Below, one piece after another: positions 31,543-42,725 of a stretch of DNA of 64,000 nucleotides. Below the pieces are notes generated by a model. The model did not search any database and was not told the origin of the DNA. It worked only from the letters and a program-made list of their open reading frames with translations. Origin of the DNA: Bos javanicus (Eukaryota; Chordata; Mammalia; Artiodactyla; Bovidae); the NCBI RefSeq assembly GCF_032452875.1, contig NC_083881.1, forward strand, positions 61,077,689 through 61,141,688, read 5' to 3'. Both the position numbers and the translations under genes were made by a program. Every line of letters starts with the position of its first letter. Position 1 is the stretch's first letter.

Positions 31543-31555
31543 GTTATAATTACCT

Positions 31556-32489
31556 CATAATAAAAAACATCTTTTACACTTGAGGTAGTTTTTTTTTTGC
31601 CTTTTCCCCCAATTTTTTGTTCTATCTTAATATTTAGTGAAGTTTTCAACATGACCACTTATTTCTTCTGTCCTGTGGAGAACCAAGGAAGGAAATATTG
31701 TTCACATTTGGACTCGAGTTAGGTACCCAGCATAATTCAAAGTGGGACAGCACAAATCTTCCCAAGGGAAGATGAAAATGGAGGTGAAATAATTAGAGTC
31801 ATTTACTTGGCTTCTCCTAGAGATTTTCCTTCCAGAATTTTCACTGAAAGAACTTCAGGTTTTGTGTTTTAGCTTTTATAAGAAAATGGTTGTGACATGA
31901 CATACAATATTTTTATAATATTTTATAAGATAATTCTTAAGCATGAGTTAAGTACTCTTAACTCATGACATTTCTCTAAGAGGAGGAAGTAGCAAAAATT
32001 GTGAAGAAAATCTCAGCAAAACAAGACTAGTACCATCACCATCATTTAATTATAGATCCCCATCATGCCTGATGATTGCTTTCTACTCCGCATGATGCTA
32101 TGCTAGGCTGGTACAAAAATAAGTCCCCAGTGGCTTCAAATATGTAGTAATGATTGGGAGTATGAGATTTTACAGAGTTGAAATAATATTGAGAGATAGA
32201 AAAAGAAGATATAACATTCAGTTAGAGGAAAGTTAAGAGGAAAAAAAGAAGTAATGCTGAGAGCAAGAGGAATTGTGGGTTGGGTCTTTACAAATATAAC
32301 TGAGGGGGAAATGACATAAGAAATGTCTGGGGAAAAAAATGTTTATATATTCCTGAATTTGAAGGGAACAAATTATACTCAAGGATGGAGAAATATGATC
32401 CTCATTAGTTTCAATACATCAGTTGACAGTGTCATCTAGAGCATTTTAATAAATTTTTCTAGGCTTGCAAGCCTAGACTTTTACAGACT
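31556..32489. other. Intergenic stretch, nothing recognised
   Basis: AT-rich. A small inverted pair (AAGCATGAGTTAAGTACTCTTAACTCATG, 31939-31967) could form a short hairpin. Confidence 0.5.
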
Positions 32490-33055
32490 AGAAATGAAAA
32501 CTACCTTTGATTCCTCCACTGGGTCCTTTATGTCTGTACTATCACTAAATCCTTCTTCTTTAACCATTTTCTCTACTTTTACTTTTTTCTTTCTTTCTCC
32601 ACTGCCACTTCACCCTACTTCAATCTGTCTTAGAAAAGGCCAGCAGATTAACATTCCTAATTATTTTCATCATGTTGCTACTCATCGTCTCAAGAATCTA
32701 CGTTGCCTAGGATATCAGGGCCATGTTCCTCTTTCTGAGAAACAAGAGCCCTCCAAAATCCAAAGTTACCCTGCTTGCATAAATTTTACTTCCCAGTACT
32801 GCCTAAAACATATACTCATTTCAGACAGGGACCTTTGTCTAAGCACTTCCCACACAATGCCAAGCCCATTCCTGCGTTAATGCCTGTGCAAGTGCCAGGG
32901 TGTTGCTGAAGTGACCTTGCTACTACCCTCTTCACTAAATTGTCTCCTTTTTGAAGTTCAGTTCAAATCCCACTGCCAGAATGAGGCCTTTTTCAGGTAC
33001 TCTGGCTCTTACAACACAGATTCATCCTTTTCCTGAAACCATTCTATCCTTAGAG
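32490..33055 (+). mobile_element. L2 LINE relic
   Basis: Forward L2 phrases: ATCATGTTGCTACTCATCGTCTCAAGAATCTACG, and further on GTCTCCTTTTTGAAGTTCAGTTCAAATCCCACTGCC. It contains a chance 128-codon frame. Confidence 0.5.
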
Positions 33056-33101
33056 TTAGTGAAAATAAATATTTCTTTTTTTTTTTTTTAATGCTTTACT
33101 A

Positions 33102-33393
33102 GGAATGGCACCCCACTCCAGTACTCTTGCCTAGAAAATCCCATGGATGGAGGAGCCTGGTAGGCTGCAGTCCATGGGGTCGCTACAAGTCGGAGGAGAC
33201 TGAGCGACTTCACTTTCACTTTCACTTTTCACTTTCACTTTTCACTTTCACACAATGGAGAAGGCAATGGCAACCCACTCCAGTGTTCTTACCTGGAGAA
33301 TCCCAGGGATGGCAGAGCCTGGTGGGCTGCCGTCTATGGGGTTGCACAGAGTCGGACACGACTGAAGCGACTTAGCAGCAGCAGCAGCAGCAG
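33102..33393 (+). mobile_element. BOV-A2 SINE dimer with expanded linker
   Basis: Forward dimer. The CACTTTCACTTTTCACTTTC linker is longer than usual (about four CACTTT units). It ends in a (CAG)n run at 33376-33392. Confidence 0.92.
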
Positions 33394-33575
33394 GAAGATT
33401 GTAAGCTAATTAAAGCCATGTTTTTAATTCCTTTTTTCTCCAGTAGTGTATAAAATGAGTTGGGCCTTTGTTTCTTCCTAATGCTTTGACTCACAGAAAA
33501 GTTGAAATTGAAGTTTGAAGATTATAATTTAGGAAAAATTTTTTTAGGAATTTGTACCAGTTTAGAAACGTATTT

Positions 33576-33851
33576 CGGAGAAGGCAATGGCAACCCACTC
33601 CAGTACTCTTGCCTGGAAAATCCCATGGGCGGAGGAGCCTGGTAGGCTGCAGTCCATGGGGTCGCTAGGAGTCAGACATGACTGAGCGACTTCACTTTCA
33701 CTTTTCACTCTCATGCATTGAAGAAGGAAATGGCAACCCACTCCAGTGTTCTTGTCTGGAGAATCCCAGGGACAGGGGAGCCTGGTGGGCTGCCGTCTAT
33801 GGGGTCATACAGAGTCGGACACGACTGAAGCGACTTAGCAGCAGCAGCAGC
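33576..33851 (+). mobile_element. BOV-A2 SINE dimer
   Basis: Forward dimer ending in (GCA)n. AGAAACGTATTT (33564-33575) and AGAAATGTATTC (33852-33863) form a 10/12 target-site duplication. Confidence 0.93.
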
Positions 33852-33912
33852 AGAAATGTATTCAGTATTTGTGTGGTATAAGTTTTTACTATTTACATTA
33901 AATAACTTTTTC

Positions 33913-34430
33913 AGTTCAGTTCAGTCACTCAGTCATGTCCAACTCTTTGTGATCCCATGGACTGCAGCACGCCAGGCTTCCCTGTCCATCACCAACTCCC
34001 GGAGCTTGCTCAAATTCATGTCCATCCAACCATCTCATCCTCTCTCATTCCCTTCTCCTCCTGCCTTCAATCTTTCCCAGCATCAGGGTCTTTTCCAAAG
34101 AGTCAGTTCTTCACATCAGTGGCCAAAGTATTGGAGTTTCAGCTTCAGCATCAGTTCTTCCAATGACTATTCAGGACTGATTTCCTTTAGGATGGATTGG
34201 TTTGATCTCTTTGCAACCCAAGGGATTCTCAAGAGCCTTCTCCAACACCACAGTTCAAAAGCATCAGTTCTTTGGCACTCAACTCTCTTTATAGTCCAAT
34301 TCTCACATCCATACATGACTACTGGAAAAACCATAACTTTGACTAGATGGACTTTTGTCAGTAAAGTAATGTCTCTGCTTTTTAATATGCTGTCTGGGTT
34401 GGTCATAGCTTTTCTTCCAAGGAGCAAGGT
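33913..34430 (-). mobile_element. BovB LINE 3' end (5'-truncated)
   Basis: Reverse BovB, about 520 bp, from TCAGTTCAGTTCAGTCACTC to TTTCTTCCAAGGAGCAAGG. Coding remnants on the minus strand are the C-terminal tail only. Confidence 0.9.
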
Positions 34431-34509
34431 TTCTTAAAAGTTTATTAAAAGCTATTTTGCTATAGTCATAGCAAAAAGAAAATTCAAGTTTTCCTTTTTA
34501 TCACCAGGC

Positions 34510-35730
34510 ATCCTGTCCCCAGTTTCATTTTACATAGGTAGCCATTATTAACAGTTTCTTCCAAAATCATTCAGAATATATCTATGCATGTACAATATGT
34601 ACTTAAGGCAAATGAGATCATAATTTACATACTGTTCTGCCAATTTACATTTTTATTTAAAAGTATATCTTGGAACTCTTTCCATATTAGTACTGTACAT
34701 TTCCATCATTCTTAATATTTTTCAGTTTTCCATTTATATCAAAGCTCCATAATTTATTGAACCAACGCCCTACTGATGGGTATTAAAGTTGTTTCCAGTT
34801 TTCTTGCTATCATAAATAGTGCTACTATTTAAACCTTGTTATAATAATGTTATAGTTTAAAGAATGTTATAAACATTCTTTTTGCACATTTTTGTGTACT
34901 CATGCAGGAATACCTTAGAAAGCAAGTTTCTAGGTGAAATGGTAAACATATGTTACTTTCTCTTTTTTGGCTGCACCACACAGCTCACAGGATCTTAGTT
35001 CCCTAACCAGGAATCAAACTCAGGCCCAGGCAGTTAAAGGACAGAGTCCTAACCACTGGACCACCAGAGAATTCCTTGCTACCTTTTTTTAATAATTGCC
35101 AACGCTGTCTTCTAAAAAAGATCACACAAACTTATGCTCCCACCAACTGTGCAGGAGTGTTTATTTCCTACACTCTTGGCAGTACTGGGCACTGTAATCG
35201 TTGCCAGTCCAGTATTTGAAAAGTAATGTCCACCTGCTTTTCTTTAATTATGACTAACAAGTGTTTATAGGTCATTTGTGGAGAGTTACTGCAAAATGTC
35301 TTTGCCACTCCCTTTTTGTCTTTTTCTTACTGATTTTTCAACATTCTTGCATATGATGGAAACTGGTCTTTTTCTGTCTTATGTGTTGCAAATGTGTTTT
35401 CCAGTTTGCCTTTTTTCTTTTAAATATATATATGGTATTTTTCTCATATTACCATTTCAATTTTTTATGTTGTCAACTACATCAGCATTCTTGAGCTATG
35501 TAGTCTGTACTTTGTACCATAGTAAATGCCTTCTCATTTTTAAAAGTATTTTCAAGAATTTATCCATTTTCTCATTGTACTTATCATGGTTTCATTTCTT
35601 TCTCTTTTCTTTGGTTAACTATTTTATCTATATGAATTGGGCAAGGGGGCACTGTATGAAATGAAATATACATTTTTTTCTAAAGAGCCAATTGTTCAAA
35701 AATGATTTATTAGATAATCCATCTTTCCTG
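34510..35730 (-). mobile_element. Old L1M relic, interrupted by a CHR-2
   Basis: TTATTGAACCAACGCCCTACTGATGGG, GTTGTTTCCAGTTTTCTTGCTAT, CTCCCACCAACTGTGCAGGAGTG, TGTGTTGCAAATGTGTTTTCCAG and GATTTATTAGATAATCCATCTTTCC are in the order found in L1M elements on the opposite strand. Strand is tentative. A CHR-2 splits it at 34960-35077. Confidence 0.6.
34960..35077 (-). mobile_element. CHR-2 type SINE
   Basis: Reverse CHR-2: TTTTTTGGCTGCACCACACAG ... GATCTTAGTTCCCTAACCAGGAATC ... CCTAACCACTGGACCACCAGAGAATTCC. Confidence 0.85.
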
Positions 35731-36370
35731 ACATATTTATGATGATATATATACAGGTTAGCAAACTGTGTTATTAGCTATTTTATTACTGTCGAGTACA
35801 AAACAAGATCTGACTAACCAGCCAGGAAAGAAACAATAAGCCTTTTTATTAGATTCAGACCATATATGACTTACATAGACTGCAAAAGAAGGAGTATATA
35901 AAGGTGCCAGCTCCCCATGGACCTTGTTCATGGCAACACCAAAACATAAAAGGCCAGATGACTGCCACACAAATGATGGGACACCGTGTTGCTGAGAAGC
36001 CAATGCTACCTTGCAACTAAGCAGTTTTACAGGCTGTGGCTGTGCCCTAAGTAAGGGGTGGGGGTTGGGATAAGGCAGAAAGCCTCATACCTCATCAGAA
36101 CCAGGAAATGGTTTCATGACACTCTCCCTGGAGATAGGGGATGAATAGGAAATGGCCATATAGAAACAATTCACAAACCTCCCGTGCTCCTATGTTCTGG
36201 GAAAATCACAAGACCTCTGCCAGGATTGCTGACGTTCAGTCTTCTTCAGTCTTGTGTGGCCGATGTGGGTATAGGCAAGGTTGCCAGGTTCCAGCACGGA
36301 ACTGAATCCCCTCAGCAGCTAGTCTGTCCTTGCTGTTGTCTTATGGAATCTGGAGCCCCAATATATAGGG
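35731..36370. other. Intergenic stretch, nothing recognised
   Basis: Moderate GC, no repeat or exon recognised. It ends at a BovB 3' terminus. Confidence 0.5.
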
Positions 36371-38461
36371 TTCAGTTCAGTTCAGTCACTCAGTCATGTC
36401 CGACTCTTTGCGACCCCATGAATCGCAGCACGCCAGGCCTCCCTGTCCATCACCAACTGCTGGAGACTACCCAAACTCACATCCATCGAGTCGGTGATGC
36501 CATCCAACCATCTCATCCTCTGTTGTCCCCTTCTCCTCCTGCCCTCAATCTTTCCCAACATCAGGCTCTTTTCAAATGAGTCAGCTCTTCGCATCAGGTG
36601 GCCAAAGTATTGGAGTTTCAGCTTCAACATCAGTCCGTCCAATGAACACCCAGGACTGATCTCCTTTAGGATGGACTGGTTGGATCTCCTTGCAGTTCAA
36701 GGGACTCTCAAGAGTCTTCTCCAACACCACAGTTCAAAAGCATCAATTCTTTGGTGCTCAGCTTTCTTTATAGTCCAACTCTCACATCCATACATGACTA
36801 CTAGAAAAACCATAGCCTTGACTAGACAGACCTTTGTGGACAAAGTAATGTCTCTGTGTTTTAATATGCTGTCTAGGTTGGTCGTAACTTTCCTTCCAAG
36901 GAGTATTCATCTTTTAATTTCATGGCTGCAATCACCATCTGCAGTGATTTTGGAGCCCAAAAAAATATAGTCAGCCACTGTGTCCACTGTTTCCCCATCT
37001 ATTTCCCATGAAGTGATGGGACCAGATGCCTTGATCTTCATTTTCTGAATGTTGAGCTTTAAGCCAACTTTTTCAGTCTCCTCTTTCACTTTCATCAAGA
37101 GGCTCTTTAGTTCCTCTTTACTTTCTGCCATAAGGGTGGTGTCATCTGCATATCTGAGGTTATTGATATTTCTCCCAGCAATCTTGATTCCAGCTTGTGC
37201 TTCATCCAGCCCAGCATTTCTCATGATATACTCTGCATAGAAGTTAAGTAAGCAGGGTGACAATATACAGCCCTGATGTACTCCTTTTCCTATTTGGAAC
37301 CAGTCTGTTGTTCCATGTCCAGTTCTAACTGTTTCTTCCTGACATGCATACAAATTTCTCAAAGGGCAGATCAGGTGGTCTGGTATTCCCATCTCTTTTA
37401 GAATTTTCCACAGTTTATTGTGATCCACACAGTCAAAGGCTTTGGCATAGTCAATAACAGAAATAGATGTTTTTCTGGAACTCCCTTGCTTTTTTGATGA
37501 TCCAGCGGATGTTGGCAATTTGATCTCATGTTCCTCTGCTTTTTTAAAAACCAGCTTGAACATCTGGAAGTTCACCATTCATGTATTGCTGAAGCCTGGC
37601 TTGGAGAATTTTGAGCATTACTTTACTAGTGTGTAAGATGAGTGCAATTGTGCAGTAGTTTGAGCATTCTTTGGCATTGCCTTTCTTTGGGATTGGAATG
37701 AAAACTGACCTTTTCCAGTCCTGTGGCCATGGCTGAGTTTTCCAAATTTGCTGGCATATTGAGTGCAGCACTTTCACAGCATCATCTTTCAGGATTTGAA
37801 ATAGCTCCACTGGAATTCCATCACCTCCACTAGCTTTGTTCATAGTGATGCTTTCTAAGGCCCACTTGACTTCACATTCCAGGATGTCTGGCTCTAGGTG
37901 AGTGGGAGTGATCACACTATCATGATTATCTGGGTCGTGAACATCTTTTTTGTACAGTTCTTCTGTGTATTCTTGCCACCTCTTCTTAATATCTTCTGCT
38001 TCTGTTAGGTCCATACCATTTCTGTCCTTTATCATGCCCATCTTTGCATGAAAAGTTCCCTTGGTATCTCTAATTTTCTTGAAGAGATCTCTAGTCTTTC
38101 CCATTCTGTTGTTTTCCTCTATTCCTTTTCATTGATCACTGAGGAAGGCTTTTTTTAATCTCTCCTTGCTATTCTTTGGAACTCTGCATTCAAATAGGTA
38201 TATCTTTCCTTTTCTCCTTTACTTTTTGCTTCTCTTCTTTTCACAGCTATTTGTAAGGCCTTCTCAGACAGCCATTTTGCTTTTTTGCATTTCTTTTCCA
38301 TGAGGATGGTCTTGATCCCTGTCTCCTGTACAATGTCACGAACCTCCATTCATAGTTCATCAGGCACCCTGTTTATCAGATCTAATCCCTTAAATCTATT
38401 TCTCACTTCTACTGTATAATCATAAGGGATTTGATTTAGGTCATACCTGAATGGTCTAGTG
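36371..38461 (-). mobile_element. BovB LINE, 2.1 kb, 5'-truncated
   Basis: Reverse BovB from TTCAGTTCAGTTCAGTCACTC to ATACCTGAATGGTCTAGTG. It extends about 110 bp further towards the 5' side than the matching point where the 21.2 kb copy stops. No clear duplication found. Confidence 0.93.
36907..38349 (-). pseudogene. BovB reverse transcriptase, broken
   Basis: Same RT as at 21.7 kb. Pieces read right to left: 38349-38155 (Lys-rich linker), 38104-37544 (fingers, ending at GELPDVQAGF), 37578-36907 (motif A AKAFDCVDHNKL, then motif C YADD at 37152-37141 and the thumb-like VGLKLNIQK region). Two frame changes separate the pieces. The last piece is open for 223 codons but lacks the domain start. 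A three-residue deletion lies just before the motif A segment. Confidence 0.88.
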
Positions 38462-38988
38462 ATTAACAAACCCATAATCACTCAGACTTTTTTGAGATTT
38501 ATATCATATGGTTGAATGACAGTATTCTCTGGCCTAATTAGGGGGAAGCAGTGGGAATGAGATGAATACACTCCCCAAGTTAAATGATTTGCTATTAGAC
38601 TTTTCTTTAAAGAAAAGATGTGAATAGAAATGTTGAATTGTGTACAAAAGAGGAAAACAAAGTATCTAAGTACTAAGTATTTTCCTAATTAAAGGCTAAA
38701 TTGACTTGTAATTTATATGAGTAACTTTTTTTTCTTTAATAACATATCAATGTATTATCATAAGTAAAACTGAGAATTTGATGGAAAAGTTTCAAATGAC
38801 TACACTAATTACTATTAATATCTTTCTTTCCTAACTAGCATATTCTGAGATTTTAATTAATTTATTTTAAAAGTTTTAAAGTAGTATCGTCTTCTAAATA
38901 TTAGTGCATTTGTATAACCACATTAACTAGAATTATAAATCTGTTGATTCCTTAAGAATCTTAAATATACTGAACAACTTTTTAGTGC
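38462..38988. other. AT-rich intergenic stretch
   Basis: Strongly AT-rich; nothing recognised. Confidence 0.5.
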
Positions 38989-38990
38989 TA

Positions 38991-39203
38991 AGGCTTCCCT
39001 GGTGGCTCACTCGATAAAGAATCTGCCTGCAATTCACGGGACCTGGGTTTGATCACTGGGTTGGGATGAAACCCCCAGAGAATGAAATAGCAACCCACTC
39101 CAGTATTCTTGCTTAGAAAATCCCATGGACAGAGGAGCCTGGCAGGCTACAGTCCATGGGGTCACAAGAGTCAGACATGACTTAATGACTAGACCAACAC
39201 TCC
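38991..39203 (+). mobile_element. Bov-tA SINE
   Basis: Forward element from AGGCTTCCCTGGTGGCTCACTC to GACTTAATGACTAGACCAACAC. Confidence 0.88.
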
Positions 39204-40164
39204 CTTGCATATGAAAATTTTCAGGCAATGTATTTTTCCAATGTTATAGTTATCAAATGTCATATTAAAAGTATCATTCATTTAAAAACAAATTAATATT
39301 ATAAAATTTATCTGGCCCTATTATTCTAAATTAAAGATTCCTTAAAACATATTTATACATTTTTATGAGAATATTTCTAAATGAAAGAGGAAAACTTTAA
39401 AATATTAGCCTGCTTGATACAAATTCAACATATGAACATCTAGATTTACAGAAAAGATAATTAAGACATGATAATTTGCTCTGCAAACATCCCTTTTGTA
39501 AGAAATTCAGATTCAAGTAATATCTTTCAAATTCTTTCTGTATGACAATCATATGCCTAGTGTTTTCAGACAAAATATCTCATGTGATTCTCATGAGCCC
39601 ACACAAACTCAACCTTTCTTTTATCTTTTAATATAATTTGAACATCTGCCTAACCATGGGGAAGAAAGAAGAAGTGTCAATAGACTTTGCAGTGTGGATT
39701 AGGCCAAAACCTAAGTGCTTGCTGGGGGTGAAGTTGGTGGAGGAAGAGCTTCAGGAAGGGAAGGTATTAAAGAGAATGCAGGAAACTCAACCCTAGAACC
39801 ATGGAAAGGCTTCTCCTTGATTGTCCAAGATATAACAAATGGCAGAGTAAAGTTTGGGGCTGTAAGGAGGATTGGTTGAAAAATCTGGACAGAAAATGAT
39901 TAGACTTCCTAGGTTCCCTTTTCAAGCCCATGTAATTTATGACTCCACATCCACTACCCCCCATCCTCCACCCATACCATATTCCCAAACACTTCCATCA
40001 AGATACCACCACTATATGGGGACCCCGAACCAAAGAGGCCCTGACTTTTGTCCAGGCTTAGGGGTGAAGTAGGAAAACAAAGGGCTAACAGAAGAGACTA
40101 AGCAAATCTAATGGACCCCCTTGCCCTCCCCTAGTTCCAGGAAAATAGGCACCAATACCTATTA
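39204..40164. other. Intergenic stretch, nothing recognised
   Basis: AT-rich, then more balanced. No gene or repeat recognised. Confidence 0.5.
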
Positions 40165-40362
40165 TAGTTGATTGAAATGTGTCCTCAAAAAAATGTATGT
40201 ACACCCAGAACCTTAAAATATGACCTTATTTAGAAATAGGGTCTTTGCAGATGTGATTAAGACGATGTCATACTATATTAGGGTGGGCTCTAAATTCAGT
40301 GATTGGTGTCCTTATAAGAGGAGAGGACATGCAGGGACACATGCACAGAAGACCAAGTGAAG

Positions 40363-40570
40363 GGGCTTCCCTGGTGGTCCAGTGGTTTAGAATCTGCCTT
40401 GCAATGCAGTGAACTTGAGTTTGATCCCTAGTCAGGGAAGTAAGGTCCCACATACCGTAGAGCAACTAAGCCCACGCACCACTAGAGAGTCCATGGGCCA
40501 CAACAAAAGATCCCACATGCCACGACTAAGACCTGACATGGTTGAAGAAATAAGTAAATAATTTTTAAAA
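40363..40570 (+). mobile_element. CHR-type SINE with perfect 16-bp duplication
   Basis: GGGCTTCCCTGGTGGTCCAGTGG ... TCCCTAGTCAGGGAAGTAAGGTCCC ... CAACAAAAGATCCCACATGCC with an A/T-rich tail. AGAAGACCAAGTGAAG at 40347-40362 and 40571-40586 is exact. Confidence 0.94.
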
Positions 40571-40680
40571 AGAAGACCAAGTGAAGATGGAGGCAGAGAC
40601 TGAAGTGATACAGTTACAAATCAAGGAATTCCAAAGATTGCCAGGAGCCATCAATCAAAGATTGCTGGGAGCCATCTAGT

Positions 40681-40951
40681 CAGTTCAGTTCAGTCACTCA
40701 GTTGTGTCCAACTCTTTGCAGCCCCATGGACTGCAGCACACCAGGCTTCCCTGTCCATCACCAACTCCTGGAGTTTACTCAAACTCATGTCCATAGAGTC
40801 AGCGATGCCATCCAACCATCTCATCCTCTGTTGCCCCCTTCTCCTCCTGCCTTCAATCTTTACCAGCTTCAGGGTATTTTCCAAGTAGTCAGTTCTTCAC
40901 ATCAGGTGGCCAAAGCATTGGAGTTTCAGCTTCAACATCAGTCCTTCCAAT
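40681..40951 (-). mobile_element. BovB LINE 3' end, first of a pair
   Basis: Reverse BovB of about 270 bp. It stops at CCTTCCAAT, where a second BovB begins in the same orientation. Confidence 0.9.
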
Positions 40952-41545
40952 CAGTCAGTTCAGTCGCTCAGTCGTGTCAGACTCTTTGCGATCCCATTCA
41001 CTGCAGCATGCCAGGCTTCCCTGTCCATCACCAACTCCCGGAGCTTGCTCAAACTCGTGTCCATTGAGTTGGTGATACCATCCAGCCATCTCAACCTCTG
41101 TCGTCCCGTTCTCCTCCTGCCTTCAATCTTTCCCAGCATGAGGGTCCTTTCCAGTAAGTCAGTTCTTTGCATTGGGTGGCCAAAGTATTGGAGTTTCAGC
41201 TTCAACATCAGTCCTTCCAATGAATATTCAGGACTGATTTCCTTTCGGATGGACTGGTTGGATCTCCTTGCAGTCCAAGGGACTCTCAAGAGTCTTCTCC
41301 AACACCACAGTTCAAAAGCATCAATTCTTCGGCTCTCAGCTTTCTTTGTAGTCCAACTCTCACATCCATGCATGACTACTGGAAAAACCATAACCTTGAC
41401 TGGATGGACCTTTGTTGGCAAAGTAATGTTTCTGTTTTTTAATATGCTGTCTTGTTGGTCATAACTTTTCTTCCAAGGAGTAAGCATCTTTTAATTTCAT
41501 GGCCACAGTCACCATCTGCAGTGATTTTGGAGCCCCAAAAAATAA
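40952..41545 (-). mobile_element. BovB LINE 3' end, second of a pair
   Basis: Reverse BovB of about 595 bp from CAGTCAGTTCAGTCGCTC to GGAGCCCCAAAAAATAA. AGTCCTTCCAAT (40940-40951) and AGTCCTTCCAGT (41546-41557) form an 11/12 target-site duplication, so it inserted at or in the end of the first copy. Confidence 0.9.
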
Positions 41546-41599
41546 AGTCCTTCCAGTGGGGGCCATCAAACACAATGGCTAATCCTTAAGCCTTGTATT

Positions 41600-41695
41600 G
41601 GGGGATATCCGTTAAAATAACTTAGCCTCTCACCTACTAATTCAGTACTATTTAGTACTTTAAATTACTTTGATAGAGGAAAAAAGTTTATTTGG
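41600..41695 (+). repeat. Direct repeat unit, partner at about 42625-42725
   Basis: AGCCTTGTATTGGGGG ... TTAGCCTCTCACCTACTAATTCAGTACTATTTAGTACTTTAAATTACTTTGA is similar to a segment about 1.03 kb downstream. Similarity is moderate, about three quarters by eye. Confidence 0.6.
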
Positions 41696-41765
41696 AAAGC
41701 AAGAAGAGGTAAGGAAGGAGTCTTCCCTAGAGCCTTCAGAGCATGGCCCTGACAGCACCTTGAAT

Positions 41766-41878
41766 TTTTTTTTTGACTGCACAGCAGGGCACGCAGAACT
41801 TTCCCAACCAGGGTTTGAACTTGTGCCCCCTGCAGTAGAAGCATGGAGTCTTAACCACTGGATCACCAGGAAGTCTGA
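41766..41878 (-). mobile_element. CHR-2 type SINE
   Basis: Reverse CHR-2: TTTTTTTTTGACTGCACAGCAGGG ... CCAACCAGGGTTTGAAC ... TCTTAACCACTGGATCACCAGGAAGTC. Confidence 0.85.
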
Positions 41879-42299
41879 CACTGGAATTCTGACTTTCAGT
41901 TTCCAGAACTGTGAGAGAACGGATTTCCACAGTTTTAAGCCACCCACTTTGTGGTAATTTGTTACTATAGCCCTAAGGAAACCAATACATCAGTCCTTAG
42001 GCAGAACTGGAAGACTATTTTCTGGAAAAACTGATCAGCCCCAGAGAAAAGCCTTACAAATATTGACATTTAGAAGTTTAACACATACAAGGAAAAAGCT
42101 GTCAAGTGAACAAACAGTGAAGCTTAAATCTGCCCACGTACTGCTCACTACCACAGCTCAGTCTTCCAGAGGCCCCAGTGCCTCATTCTTAGAAATGGAT
42201 AGCTGAGAGCCAGCAGGCATTGCAGGAAGGCCTCAGGCACCTGGGACAGGGCCGACGATCATTGCTAATATTCATTCTTCTCCTTTTTCTTGTGTAATA

Positions 42300-42725
42300 G
42301 AACCTCCTGAATTTTTGCTGGACACATGAATATTTAGTTAAACACTGTTTCCCAGCTCCCCTTTCAGATAACGTGGCCAGTGGATATGAAAAGAGAGAGG
42401 AGGCTCCTTCGAATTTATGTCCTTAAAAGGAAGCTGCTCGGTGTTCCTCGCTTCCTCTTCCTTCAGACTTGGTGGTGAGCTAGTTTCAACCATGCAGAAA
42501 AGAAAAATACTTCAGGAGGATTTGGGAGTAACATGGTAGAAGGGTCCCCGGATGACTCTGAAACAGAGCTACCCACCCTCTTGGACTGTTAAATGACAGA
42601 AAAATAAATTTCTATTTTACTTGAGCCTTTGTATTCAGCATTATCTTTGTTACAATAATTTAACCTCTCACCCAAGAATTCATTATTATTTAACTCTTTA
42701 AAATTACGTTGAGAGAAGTAAAATT
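42300..42725 (+). mobile_element. Unnamed interspersed repeat relic
   Basis: CACTGTTTCCCAGCTCCCCTTTCAG, GTGGCCAGTGGATATGAAA, TTGGACTGTTAAATGACAGAAAAATAAATTTCTATTTTACTTGAGCC are phrases of a eutherian-wide repeat I cannot name with certainty. A related piece is at 43250-43440, and possibly an inverted one at 59400-59530. Confidence 0.45.

Larger units (their letters stand above)
40165..41990 (+). mobile_element. MaLR-type LTR, split by later insertions
   Basis: Left part: ATGTGTCCTCAAAAAAATGTATG ... CTTATTTAGAAATAGGGTCTTTGCAGATGTGATTAAG ... GTCCTTATAAGAG. Right part (about 41880-41990): TTTCCAGAACTGTGAGAGAACGGATTTCC ... TAAGCCACCCACTTTGTGGTAATTTGTTACTATAGCC. These are the two ends of a non-coding ERVL-MaLR (MLT1-like) LTR. 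Inside lie a CHR-2 SINE, two BovB copies and a reverse CHR-2. The LTR has no coding part here. Confidence 0.7.

Noticed and set aside
32494..32880. 128-codon ATG frame
   Set aside because: It lies in a diverged L2 relic and no domain is visible.
33211..33252. Short regularly repeated CACTTT units, briefly considered as an array
   Set aside because: This is the known linker of BOV-A2 SINEs, only slightly expanded; units are contiguous with no spacers.
40165..41990. Possible endogenous retrovirus
   Set aside because: Only a non-coding MaLR-type LTR is present; no gag, pol or env remnant was seen around it.
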